Positions 1 to 8,936 of a DNA stretch of 28,450 nucleotides are shown here, one piece after another. Within the stretch, counting starts at the first letter, position 1. Each line of letters starts with the position of its first letter. The notes under the pieces were generated by a model. It did not search any database. It worked only from the letters and a program-made list of their open reading frames with translations, and was not told the origin of the DNA. The DNA is taken from assembly GCA_016711605.1 (NCBI GenBank), contig JADJSS010000024.1, forward strand, positions 1-28,450, given 5' to 3'. The stretch comes from Saprospirales bacterium (lineage in GTDB: Bacteria; Bacteroidota; Bacteroidia; Chitinophagales; JADIYW01). The position numbers and the translations under genes were made by a program.

Positions 1-124
1 GAAGTGGATAAAACAATTCAGGCTTGTTTAATTGATCTTCTCGCAAATAAGAATTGGAGGGAGGCGAAGTTCCTAAATCAGCAAATATATGCTCTAACGA
101 AGAATTACAATGTCTACATTTCAT
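1..124 (-). CDS. Sugar C-methyltransferase, N-terminal fragment (runs off window)
   Basis: Only the first 41 codons lie in the window. They begin MKCRHCNSSLEHIFADLG and continue with a TSPPSN stretch and a PELFYPL stretch. The CxxC pair plus a DLGxxPPSN motif is characteristic of the N-terminal zinc-binding domain of NDP-4-keto-deoxysugar C-methyltransferases (TylC3-like family). These methylate a ring carbon of a nucleotide-activated 4-keto-6-deoxyhexose using S-adenosylmethionine. The ATG overlaps the TGA of the upstream epimerase-like gene as ATGA, so the two are probably translationally coupled. Its position after rfbF, rfbG and an RfbC-like gene supports a CDP-linked C-methylated 6-deoxyhexose pathway. 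The catalytic domain lies outside the window, so which carbon is methylated cannot be judged. Confidence 0.75.
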   Translation of the reverse strand, partial: MKCRHCNSSLEHIFADLGTSPPSNSYLREDQLNKPELFYPL

Positions 125-679
125 AAAATTTCAATACCTTTAAAATTATTATTCAAAAAAACAAATCCTTTATCTCTTTCGATAAATTAACCGGGTTAGC
201 TCATGAGCCATGTTTAGCATCAAGGGGTCTAATACGTGTAAGCCGCCCTCACTTTCTTTACATATTCTTGGTGTGCAAGAAATTAATTCAGAATCTTTTA
301 AAACTTGGAATCATGGCAAAACCCCATCTGGAATAAAAAAACTCCTATTATTTTCAGGAGATAAATTAATCCCAAACCAATTTAGAAAAGTAGGTGAATC
401 ATTTCGCAAATCTACTGCGACATCAAATACTTCTCCCTTAAGACAAGTAACAATTTTTGTCTCTGTATGTGGAGGATATTGAAAATGTAAACCTCGAGTG
501 GAGTTACAAATCATTGTATGAGAAAAGTTTATATGTGCGATGGATTTTTTAAACCAATGCTTACTAATTCAGATCAGCAAACAACCGAAAAAAAGAAGCC
601 GCGTTGCTCCTGTTAAATCTCTTTCAATAATAAAAAGACCTTCTATCGGAGTAGCTTTAAATGTAAGATTAGATGACAT
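121..679 (-). CDS. RfbC-like NDP-4-keto-6-deoxyhexose 3,5-epimerase (frame broken)
   Basis: Reconstructed across several frame breaks, this is a protein of about 185 residues, the normal length for the RfbC cupin family. It starts MSSNLTFKATPIEGLFIIER. The conserved core RGLHFQYPPHTETKIV, then DVAVDLRNDSPTF and PENNRSFFIPDG, matches the RfbC signature (RGMHYQ, FDVAVDLR, EGFAHGF). The C-terminal segment SEGGLHVLDPL and a final ERDKGFVFLNNNFKG lie in other frames. Breaks are visible near 570-625, near 318 and near 145-195. The family epimerises C3 and/or C5 of a 4-keto-6-deoxy nucleotide sugar. In this CDP-glucose setting it may act only at C3 before C-methylation (inference). The start ATG lies 9 bases after the rfbG stop. 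Confidence 0.75.
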
Positions 680-688
680 TATATTTCC

Positions 689-1737
689 TTATGCCTGCAA
701 AGATTCGTAGGAGCTAATCTGGTTATAAGTAAACTCATTCATGTTCTTACCTGATTGGAACGCTTGGTACCAATCGACTGTAGCTCGTAACGCTTCCTCA
801 GTCCCCCATTTAGGGAGCCATTTTAATTTCATTTTTGCTTTGCTAATATCTAGCTTCAAGAAGTTTGCTTCATGTTTTTTTTCTCCGGTCTCTGTCTGCC
901 ACGAACTGCCAGGAAAATGCTTACAGATAGATTCAGCGATCCATTGAACTGTCTTGGCATCGTCTTCCGCGGGACCAAAATTCCAAGCCTCTGCAAACGT
1001 TTTCCTTCCAGTCCAAAAAGTTTTTTCGGCTAATAGAATATAACCTCCGACTGGTTCAAGAACATGCTGCCATGGTCTAATCGCTTGCGGATAACGTAAA
1101 AAAAGAGGCTCTTTTCTTTCAATGGCGCGAAAAAAATCAGGGATTAGTCTATTCTTAGACCAATCTCCTCCACCTATTACATTTCCAGCTCTAGCCGTTG
1201 CAATAGAAACCGTTCCATCAGAAAAATAGCTAGATCTAAATGCAGATGTGGCTAATTCTGCACATCCCTTACTACTAGAATAAGGATCAAACCCACCCAT
1301 TGGTTCGGTTTCTCTGTATCCCCAAAACCACTCCTTATTTTCATAGCACTTATCTGTAGTTACAATTACGGCTGATTTGACAGAGGATGTCATGCGAATA
1401 CATTCTAAGACATTTACAGTTCCCATAACGTTAGTTGCAAAGGTATCCACAGGATTGGCATAAGAATCTAAAACCAAAGCCTGTGCGGCTAAATGAAATA
1501 CTACTTCCGGCTCGACTTCTTGGAAAAAATTTTTAAGCTCATTCAGATTACGAATATCAATGCGGACATCCCTTTCAACCTCTCCTGATACTTTTGCCAC
1601 TTCAAAATGGAAGGGCTAGTAGCAGGATCAAGCAACTCCATAAACTTTTTGCCATTTTTTAACCAAAGACTTAGCCAACTTCCCTTAAATCCTGTATGAC
1701 CAGTTACAAGACTTTTTCCTTGCCAGTTAGTTTTCAT
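689..1737 (-). CDS. rfbG: CDP-glucose 4,6-dehydratase (frame broken near N-terminus)
   Basis: This NAD-dependent short-chain dehydratase converts CDP-D-glucose to CDP-4-keto-6-deoxyglucose. The N-terminus MKTNWQGK, the nucleotide-binding TGHTGFKGSWLSLWL, the YSSSK form of the YxxxK catalytic motif in DPYSSSKGCAEL, and ARAGNVIGGGDW are diagnostic for RfbG. The main frame runs to the stop at 689. The first ~50 codons are in another frame, with about three one-base breaks clustered at roughly 1600-1652. One looks like a lost T in a short run, since IFEVAKVSGEVE is expected where the raw frame reads ILKWQKYQE. I chose the ATG at 1737, which overlaps the TGA of rfbF. Total length of about 350 residues is normal for the family. 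Confidence 0.9.
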
Positions 1738-2507
1738 TTCCATTTTTTCCAAGGCGCATTACCTGACTGCCAGAGATCTTCTAAATGATTTTTATCTCTT
1801 AAAGTATCCATTGGTTGCCAAAATCCAGTATGAGAAAAAGCCATCAACTGATTCTCATGAGCTAAATTAGTCAATGGTGCTGCTTCCCAGCTATCTTCAT
1901 CACTGTCTATATAGTCAATCACTTTAGGGGATAATACAAAGAAACCACCGTTGATCCAAGCTCCATCGCCTTTTGGCTTTTCAAGAAAACCAGTCACTCT
2001 CAAATTATCAATGGCGAGCGAACCATATCGACCTGGAGGCTGAACGGAAGTAACCGTTGCAAGTTTTTTGTGACTTTTATGAAATTCAATTAGGTCAGAA
2101 ATATTAATATCGGAAAGCCCATCTCCATAAGTGAAGCAAAAGGCCTCCTCATCTTTGAGATATTCCCTTATCCGCTTAAGCCTTCCACCCGTTAGAGTAT
2201 TATCGCCCGTATCCACTAAGGTTACGCGCCATGACTCTGCATACTTTTGATGTACATCCATCTTATTGTGGCTCATATCAAAAGTTACATCTGACATATG
2301 CAAAAAATAATTTGCAAAGTATTCTTTTATAACGTAACCCTTGTAACCACAACATACTATGAAGTCATTTATGCCGTAAGAAGAATAAATCTTCATGATA
2401 TGCCAGAGTATTGGCTTCCCACCAATTTCAATCATAGGTTTAGGTTTCAGATGAGTTTCCTCACTGATTCGTGTCCCTAAGCCACCTGCCAATATAACTG
2501 CTTTCAT
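1734..2507 (-). CDS. rfbF: Glucose-1-phosphate cytidylyltransferase
   Basis: An intact 257-residue protein. It makes CDP-D-glucose from CTP and glucose 1-phosphate, the first step of the CDP-6-deoxyhexose pathway. The N-terminal nucleotidyltransferase signature LAGGLGTRISEETHLKPKPM is complete, with the activating lysines. Further RfbF hallmarks are WHIMKIYSSYGINDFIVCCGYKG, the FTYGDGLSDI metal-binding segment around residue 125, and INGGFFVLSPKV. The C-terminus GFWQPMDTLRDKNHLEDLW is the usual family end. It is one of the few genes here readable in one frame. Its TGA overlaps the rfbG start, and the two act consecutively. Confidence in function is high from family motifs. Confidence 0.96.
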   Translation of the reverse strand: MKAVILAGGLGTRISEETHLKPKPMIEIGGKPILWHIMKIYSSYGINDFIVCCGYKGYVIKEYFANYFLHMSDVTFDMSHNKMDVHQKYAESWRVTLVDTGDNTLTGGRLKRIREYLKDEEAFCFTYGDGLSDINISDLIEFHKSHKKLATVTSVQPPGRYGSLAIDNLRVTGFLEKPKGDGAWINGGFFVLSPKVIDYIDSDEDSWEAAPLTNLAHENQLMAFSHTGFWQPMDTLRDKNHLEDLWQSGNAPWKKWK

Positions 2508-3709
2508 TATTGCTATCCCTTTTAAAAAAATTATCTATTCGAAAAAAAGTCTTGCTATTTTTTTTTCTTAATGATTCCAATTTTTGTTTGCGCACAGATC
2601 TGAGGATAGAAGTGATTTCCAACGAGAAATGAATAATTCCTTCTCCTCCAATTTTTGATCTGAGCGTTTCAATGTACTTTGTTCAAAATGAAATAATTCA
2701 CAATAAGGAGTATACACTGTCCTGTACCCCTTCTGCCCTACTCGCAAACAAAAATCTATATCATTAAAATCAATTCCAAGTTTTAAATCAAATCCTTTTA
2801 CTTAGTCTAGAATTTTTTTTCTCGTCATTAGACAAGCTCCGGTCACGGCTGAATAATTTCGCATCATATGGGAAAAACCATATTGTCCAATTGCATTCTT
2901 GGCAAGTCCATGAAAAATATGCGCAATTAAATTTGTTTGATTCAATACAATACCTGCATGTTGGGTTGACTCATCCGGATAAAGTAGCTTAGCCCCTACT
3001 ACACCAACGTCTTTATTCTGTAATGGTTCTAGAAGCGCAATAAGCCAACCGGGATCTCTAACGTCCATATCATCGTTTAAGAATAGAATATAATCCGAAG
3101 TTGCCTTTGAAAAACAAAAATTAGCTTTTTGAGCAAAATTAAAGCTAGCAGCCTTATCAAATTGATAGTGAATTAAATCAACGCCTAATTTTTTGTAAAG
3201 CTCTTTCGTTTCATTAGTAGAATTTGAATTATCAATGAATATGATTTTGTAATTTTCATAATAGGTAAATCAGCAATAATTTGAAAGCTAATATTTTTTT
3301 CAGAAGTATTTCCGCAAGACTTTCTATAATGTTAGTAGCATATTCACTTGTATCATTCTATATCGGCGCCAAATATGAAAATTCAATACCGATATCAAAA
3401 GTTTTTTTAGATAACTTTTGTTTAATAAATCAATTGAGTCCTGCGATTCATGCTTCAATATCTCAGACTTATCATCCGGTTCCACTTCAAGGTAACAATT
3501 ACATAATCGATAGGATTCAAAACCGTAGGAATTGATATCTTTTCGATTCTCTTCCCAGTTTATTTTTTGATTTAGAATAAATGTATGTGTTTTCTTTTGG
3601 TTTATAATAGATTTATGCTCTTCTAAAAGATGACCATAAATTATAGAAGGTTGGCAAATAGCATAATGCTCCGTATCCTCTGAAGACTCAACACAATTAA
3701 CTAGGTAAG

Positions 3710-3714
3710 AACTA
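3710..3714. repeat. Target-site duplication, left copy (AACTA)
   Basis: AACTA directly abuts the left inverted repeat and recurs immediately beyond the right one at 4912-4916. The duplicated length is 4 or 5 bases, depending on whether one A belongs to the element; IS5-family elements usually duplicate 4 or fewer. An intact duplication indicates a simple insertion without later rearrangement at the ends. Confidence 0.85.
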
Positions 3715-3733
3715 GAGTCCGTTGCGAAATAGG
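3715..3733 (+). repeat. Left terminal inverted repeat of the IS
   Basis: GAGTCCGTTGCGAAATAGG is the inverted partner of the sequence at 4893-4911, with one mismatch at position 6 (C versus T). It defines the left, transposase-distal end. Confidence 0.92.
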
Positions 3734-3859
3734 CTTTAAAATAAGAAATAGAAAGAAAACTGCATTAGAGGATTTAAACTCTATGCTATATGCTGTATAT
3801 TCTCAAATTTTTCCTGAAAATCGTATAAGAATCGATATCAGGATATAGTTAGCCCCTAC

Positions 3860-4822
3860 TTAAAATAATTTCGTAAAATATTTTGCTGACTGTATGACAA
3901 GCAAGCGCTTAATATTAAAATCTATTGCCTCAAGAAAAACTTGCATTTGATTTTTTGCGATTCCTCTGTATCTAGACTTTTTCTGTAATCTTGAAAAAGT
4001 GTTTTCAAATGGTGATCGAAGTTTGGTAAGCCATTTATCCTTTTGCTTATTTTTACCTTTCATATTATTTTTCATGATTGCCCCACTATGACAATAATTT
4101 GCTTTCATCGTATTCTGAGCATCTTGGGTTGAATATGCCTTATCCGATAAAACCATTCCTTCCTTAGGGCAAACTCTCTTTAGCCCATCCGCATCACTTA
4201 CATTCGCCGGTGTCACTGCAACCTTTTCAACTAAACCAGATGCGGCATCTACGCATTGATGTCTTTTGTAGCCAAACCAGAATTTGCCCCTACCTTTATT
4301 ACCAAACCGAGCATCTTTGTCGGCACTATAGTCTCCAATATTTGAATTATTAACTTTTTCTTCGCCGGCTAATTTGGCTTTGTCTCTCCGCCATGTTGAT
4401 TCTTTAGCTTTAATTGCACTTGAATCAGCAAAATGAAATACTCCACGAATAATTTTCTTATCCTTCGCTTTTTCGTTTATAGCATCAAAAAACAATCCAA
4501 TATTCTTTGTCCCTATTGCTTTTCTCGTTCTGCAAAAGAAACTATGATCTGGAGTTACATCTGAAATTGAAAATTTACAAAACCAACGAAATGCAATATC
4601 GTGTCTCAAACGATCTTCCATTTCTCGATCCGATAAATCATATTTAAATTGAAGATACAAACATTTCATTCCGATCTCGACTCCATAACCATCACGACCT
4701 ACTTGACTTGTTAAACTCTGGAAACTTTGTGTAATTTCCGCAAATGGTATCATTGCTTCTACTTTTCTTAAATCATGATCTTTGCCGACTATCTCATTCA
4801 AGTCATATTGGATAAATGTCAT
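3860..4822 (-). CDS. IS5-family DDE transposase
   Basis: An intact 320-residue transposase. The DDE catalytic residues fit D133 (HFADSSAIKAK), D227 (VLSDKAYSTQD) and E273 (SPFENTFSRLQ), the last followed by the basic SRYRGIAKNQMQ segment usual in IS5 proteins. The N-terminal half has the family features EIGMKCLYLQFKYDLSDREMEDRL and PDHSFFCRTRKAIG. The ATG at 4822 is preceded by AAAGAG at a suitable distance. Nothing looks mutated, so the element may still be mobile. The absence of frame breaks here contrasts with many neighbouring genes. Confidence 0.93.
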   Translation of the reverse strand: MTFIQYDLNEIVGKDHDLRKVEAMIPFAEITQSFQSLTSQVGRDGYGVEIGMKCLYLQFKYDLSDREMEDRLRHDIAFRWFCKFSISDVTPDHSFFCRTRKAIGTKNIGLFFDAINEKAKDKKIIRGVFHFADSSAIKAKESTWRRDKAKLAGEEKVNNSNIGDYSADKDARFGNKGRGKFWFGYKRHQCVDAASGLVEKVAVTPANVSDADGLKRVCPKEGMVLSDKAYSTQDAQNTMKANYCHSGAIMKNNMKGKNKQKDKWLTKLRSPFENTFSRLQKKSRYRGIAKNQMQVFLEAIDFNIKRLLVIQSAKYFTKLF

Positions 4823-4892
4823 TTTGTACGCTCTTTACGGGTTTCATTTTTCGTCATCATTTTTGATTCCAATAAAATTTGTACAACTTTTT

Positions 4893-4911
4893 CCTATTTC
4901 GCAACAGACTC
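4893..4911 (-). repeat. Right terminal inverted repeat of the IS
   Basis: On the minus strand this reads GAGTCTGTTGCGAAATAGG, matching the left repeat at 18 of 19 positions. It marks the transposase-proximal end, about 70 bases upstream of the transposase ATG. Confidence 0.92.
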
Positions 4912-4916
4912 AACTA
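4912..4916. repeat. Target-site duplication, right copy (AACTA)
   Basis: This is the second copy of AACTA, adjacent to the right inverted repeat and matching 3710-3714. Confidence 0.85.
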
Positions 4917-5149
4917 ATATTTACAAATTTATTTTTCCATCTATGTAGATTCAGAATTATAAGGTAAGAAAAATTGAAATCCAAAAATTTAAAATAACCT
5001 TCCTCTAAATCAATACATTCTATCTCACTGAATAAAAAGTTTTTATCACATTAGAAACGCTGCTATCGTATGAAATTTTTGAATTTCCCCTATTTATAAT
5101 TAAAAATAAAGTTTTTCTAATTTTTATTTCCACTAAGATTCTCTTTCAG

Positions 5150-5584
5150 TTATTTTTTTGATAGAAATAATTTCCATAAAACTTGAATCAACACAATAAC
5201 TCTATTGATTATTTTATTCCAATGCTTTGCATTTCTGTTCTGTTCTTTAATTACTAATTTAGCAAAAGAATCTAAATAGGGAATGAGGCTTTCCCGTTCT
5301 GCCTCTATATTTCTCCCTGCAAGTTCAATCATTTTTAACTTTTCTAACTTTCGATAAACAGAATAAAGACTTATCGGATACCTCTTATAACTTTTGTATG
5401 AATAAGGAATTACCCGAAGACAAAATATACATCATAGCCACTATGATTATTTATAAATTTAATAAATTCTGTTCCCGAAATTTTAGCTTTCTGCTGAAAT
5501 TTCCAAGATACAAATCCAGTATATTCAGACACTTTGTATGTTTGGTTTAGAAAATTCTCTCAAAAGCCTAGATATGGATTTCAT
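5150..5584 (-). CDS. Small polysaccharide-locus protein of unknown function (frame broken)
   Basis: The reconstruction starts at an ATG at 5584 preceded by GGAAAA and ends at 5150, giving roughly 145 residues through two frame breaks near 5555 and 5400. The middle contains SEYTGFVSWKFQQKAKISG followed by EFIKFINNHSGYDVYFVF. The pattern SWKF-QK-ISG-EFI-F-GYDVY recurs, from memory, in hypothetical proteins of polysaccharide loci, but I cannot name the family. The C-terminal part has MIELAGRNIEAERESLIPYL, a basic segment, and ends RVIVLIQVLWKLFLSKK, which could be an amphipathic or membrane-associated helix. It may be a remnant of a longer protein. Function unknown. Confidence 0.5.
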
Positions 5585-5592
5585 TTTTCCAG

Positions 5593-5731
5593 TTAAAATT
5601 TTATCAAAAAAAATCCATAATTTCTTATAGGTCTTATAAACATAAGTCCAATTCTCCAAGTATAATTGTTCATCAAATTAGCTACAGTTTGATCTTTTAT
5701 ATAAATTTGTTTCACCTAAAATACTCTGCAT
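5593..5731 (-). CDS. Orphan C-terminal tail or very small protein
   Basis: A short coding stretch between two glycosyltransferase-region genes. It begins MQSILGETNL, shifts frame near 5690, and continues DQTVANLMNNYTWRIG to a TAA at 5593-5595. NNYTWRIGLMFIRPIRN is strikingly like the C-terminal tail of the kinase gene at 12452 (NSYTWKLGYFLLWPIRK). This suggests the end of a protein whose body has been lost, or a tail separated from the preceding gene by a frame break. About 45 residues. Whether it is translated is uncertain. Confidence 0.4.
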
Positions 5732-5736
5732 TACTT

Positions 5737-8700
5737 TTAGATGAAAATTCTTAGTATTGTATACCATTTCTTTAAAAATATTTTGACGGAACGTGGTAAT
5801 AATCGAATAACAAATAATATTTTCCCTTTTAACAATGACTGGTTAGATAAAGAAATGTATCTGGATGTATTATACAAACCAGGAAAGAAATAGCTGATTG
5901 CATTATAATAATGGTTAGGCTCTCTATGCCGAAGCGAGTAACTTGCTGGCAAGTTAGAACTATAAAAAGGATCTCTTCCCAAAATTTTATTCCATCTTTT
6001 TAGAAAAGCATCCGCATCCTTTTGATTCGCAACTCTTCGGGCGAGAGTACTACCTTCAAAATGAAACATCTCACAGTGAGGTGTATATACTATCCTGTAT
6101 CCCTTCTCCCAAACTCGTAAATTAAAATCAACGTCATTATAATCCACCGCAAAAGTTTCATCAAATCCGCCAATTTCGTTTACAACATCCATTCGAGTAG
6201 CCATAACAGCTCCGGTAACAGATAAATAATTTCTAATTGTACTGCAATAACCAGCATAACCTATTTCACTTTTTGGTAAGCCATAAAAAATATGAGCCGG
6301 ACCAGATTCCAGTAAAACTACACCTGCATGCTGTGTTTTTAAATCAGCAAAATATAAACGTCCGCCCACAATTCCTATTTCAGGTTTCTGGCTAAATTCA
6401 AGTAACGACTCAATCCAATCAGGAGTAATTACTTCTACATCGTCATTCAAGCAGATTACATGATTCGTTTTAACTTGTTTGAATGCGAAATTTATTTTGC
6501 TCGAAAAATTGAATGGAGGTTCAAAATTATAATGAATCAGATCGACATCATTATTTTTAAGGAATGATTTCATATCGTCATCTGCATTATCATTATCTAT
6601 GACAATGATATTATAATTTTTATATGTTGATTTATCTTTAATACTTGTAATGAAATTTTTTAAAAGATGAATCGTTCCACGACCGGGAACATCTCTTTTT
6701 CCAAAATTCGTCAAAATAAGTAAGGTAACTTCAGGATTGCCTTCAATTGACCATCTAATCCGATAAGTCCCTTCAAAACGAGCTTCTTCAATGTTTGCAA
6801 ATCTTCAAGTTTGTTTAATTGCATGTGTAAGAGAACGAATTTGAGCAATTTTGGCATAAGGCTTTGCATCTATGTCCATAGCAGTAGAGCCGGGGATTTG
6901 CCTCCAATGATAGAGGATAAGGGGAATATGACCGACATGTCTTGCTGTTGGTGCGGATCGAAGGGCTAAATAATAATCCTGTGATCCATTACACTCGATT
7001 CTCATTCTTCCAACTTTAAAAAAATGTTCTCTCCTAATTACAAGAATATGAAGCATATACATATTTGACATCAAATGTTCAAAAGACCAATCAGGTTTTA
7101 AAAAGGTTGAGAATGAATCAATCATCATAGTCAACTTTATCTTCATCAGTATAAAGAAGATCGACTGAAGGATTTTTTATTTTATAGATTGCAATTTCAC
7201 GAAGAGCATTAGCGTGAAACAAATCATCATGGTCTAAAAAAGCAAGAAAATCGCCGGAAGAAATTGAAACAGCCAAATTTGCAGCACCAGCAATATGAAG
7301 GTTTTTTTCTGAGCGGATAATCTTTATTCTCGAATCAAAAGAATATTTAGATAGAGTCTCTATTATTTCATTTCTGTTTGAGGAATCATCACAGATACAT
7401 AATTCCCAATTCGAATAGGTTTGATTTATAACTGATTCAATACAAGCTTCTAATAATACAGTGTCTGTATTATAAACTGGCATTATTACACTAATTAAAG
7501 TAGTCAATTTTTCATTGCGAATATATTTATTTTTAAATGATTCATTCGTTAGCACTGCGTCAAAAGATAAAGAATTGATACTGCGAATTTTCTTTTCATG
7601 AGCTTCTAGTAATGGATTAAATTCATTCACTAAACCAATGGGTTCACTAATAATCTCAACATCAGTAGGAGTAATATCAGAATTGCGCCCCCAAGTTAAT
7701 CCAATGCGCTGATGTAAGAATGTTGGAATTAATCCAAATAATCTCTCAATTGCATGTGCTAGGAGTCCATCATTTTTATAAAAACCTTCTTCGAAGGAAA
7801 AATTTGTTTCAATAAGAGTAGCTAATTCGATGTATGCCTGTGGTCGAACCCAAAACATTGTTCCCGCAAAAAATCCCCAATGATCGGGAGCTTTTGAATT
7901 TGGATACATTTTTTTGAATATTTCATTTAGGTTTTTTTTATTTTCAAAGGAATGCAACTCTCCATCAACATATGTATTTGCAGTACCTAATACCATAAGG
8001 TTTGGATCTCTGAAAAAACAGGTTAGAATTTTCTTAATCAAATCATCCGAACCGAGTAGACCTCCAAGTAGTAAATGCCTCCAAGCATTGGGGTGAGTTT
8101 CGCCTTTTTTTGTATGCAGCTTACAGACCACATCATATTTGAGTAAAGATCCATTTCTCACCAATTCCAAAAAGGACATTATATCATATCCAGAATTTTT
8201 GCATTGGATTATTATGGCATTTTTATATTTAGCTTCAACCAGCGGCTTAATCAAATTAAATTTTTCGGAAGGAATCGTTAGAATTAAATCAAAATCAATT
8301 GGAATATTGTCAAACCAACTAAATAATTCATCTATAGTATCTTCATAATATGCATGAATGATAATTGCTATTTTCATTTTACAAATGTAGGTTTCAGTTT
8401 CTATTGTTTTCATTCCTTGTAAAAATCCAGCTTTAAGATAATGGTTTAAAGATGAAATTTTAGAATTCATTAAATAAGAATAATGTGCCTTATACCATTT
8501 GTTATCGAACAAAGGATGTGGGTCATAGCCTAAATCCGCTCCCTTATTAATAAAATGAACCAATGGATTCATCCCAGATTTAGCCACTTCTAAATATCTA
8601 TCCATATACCATTTTGAATCAAAAAATGGATTGGGATTAAAACCTAATTTTACCCCTTCCCTCAAATAATGCAAAAATGGAGTTTTAGCATTATTTGAGT

Positions 8701-8773
8701 TCAAATACTTAAAGATGTACCACTCTGACCAAAAAAGATCATTCCTGCTATTCATAAAAATTTGACCGCCCAA
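5737..8773 (-). CDS. RgpF/GT2 multi-module glycosyltransferase (frame broken, one in-frame stop)
   Basis: About 1010 residues reconstructed. Residues 10-120 hold three ~38-residue repeats with a WY...YL...NPL-HY---G---G--P pattern. Residues 133-400 form a rhamnan-synthesis RgpF-type domain (KIAIIIHAYYEDTIDELFSW, WGFFAGTMFWVRPQAY). A first GT2 domain starts at about residue 426 (ISVIMPVYNTD, FLDHDDLFHANAL, LYTDEDK). Near 7135 the frame shifts, then reading continues to 6805 (FLKPDWSFEHLMSNMYMLH). A TGA at 6805-6807 is followed in the same frame by RFANIEEARFEGTYRIRW and a second GT2 domain (IIVIDNDNADDDM, CLNDDVEVITPDWIE, VDYNDVDFNLRVWEKGY). The start is TTG at 8773 or ATG at 8755. The protein probably adds several sugars in sequence. 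Sugar specificity is unknown. Confidence 0.8.
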
Positions 8774-8936
8774 TCATATATTTAACGAGACATCACGAAA
8801 TAAACCTGCTTACAATGTTTATAAATTATTATAATTCTTAAAATATCTCAGTTATACAATTTACTGTCTATTTAATTATTAATAAGTAAATGCAGAATAT
8901 ATAATGATTACCTTAATAATAACAATTTATTAAAAA

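Larger units (their letters stand above)
3715..4911 (-). mobile_element. Complete IS5-family insertion sequence, 1197 bp
   Basis: The element is bounded by 19-base inverted repeats that match at 18 of 19 positions, and it carries a full-length transposase on the minus strand. Matching AACTA flanks mark the target site. It lies inside a glycosyltransferase gene in the same orientation as that gene. Excising the element with one target copy rejoins the host reading frame exactly, so the insertion seems recent compared with the age of the coding sequence. I did not identify the named IS; subgroup assignment would need an ISfinder comparison. Confidence 0.92.
2568..5133 (-). pseudogene. Modular glycosyltransferase gene interrupted by IS and internally rearranged
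   Basis: Coding sequence reads from a likely GTG start at 5133, after AAGAGAATCTTA, to a TAA at 2568, but it is disrupted. The IS5-family element at 3715-4911 splits it. Removing the element and one AACTA copy restores an open frame across the site (VNIS joined to SYLVNCVESSEDTEH). A segment of unknown fold is followed by FSYLAPI-NDTSEYATN, which resembles the start of a GT4 domain. At about 3256 this jumps mid-way into a GT2 domain: NYKIIFIDNSNSTNE, FLNDDMDVRDPGW, VGVVGAKLLYPDES, TQHAGIVLNQ. In-frame stops are TAG at 3358-3360 and TAA at 2802-2804, after which GT2 coding resumes (FDLKLGIDFNDIDFCLR). Frame breaks lie near 3385 and 5020. The GT2 part is paralogous to those in the two genes upstream. 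Almost certainly non-functional. Confidence 0.8.

Noticed and set aside
210..482. Plus-strand open frames (for example 210-482, 3281-3535, 15609-15866, 21593-21805)
   Set aside because: They are antisense to conserved minus-strand coding sequence, have low-complexity translations and show no recognisable family.
3240..3720. A separate small gene downstream of the IS
   Set aside because: The coding frame joins the sequence on the other side of the IS when the element and one target copy are removed, so it is part of the interrupted gene.
8774..8936. Promoter or terminator in the AT-rich gap between the two giant glycosyltransferase genes
   Set aside because: TATAAT-like strings occur by chance in such AT-rich DNA. 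The best TTGTAT/TATAAT pair is spaced about 20 bases, and no stable stem followed by a T run was found.
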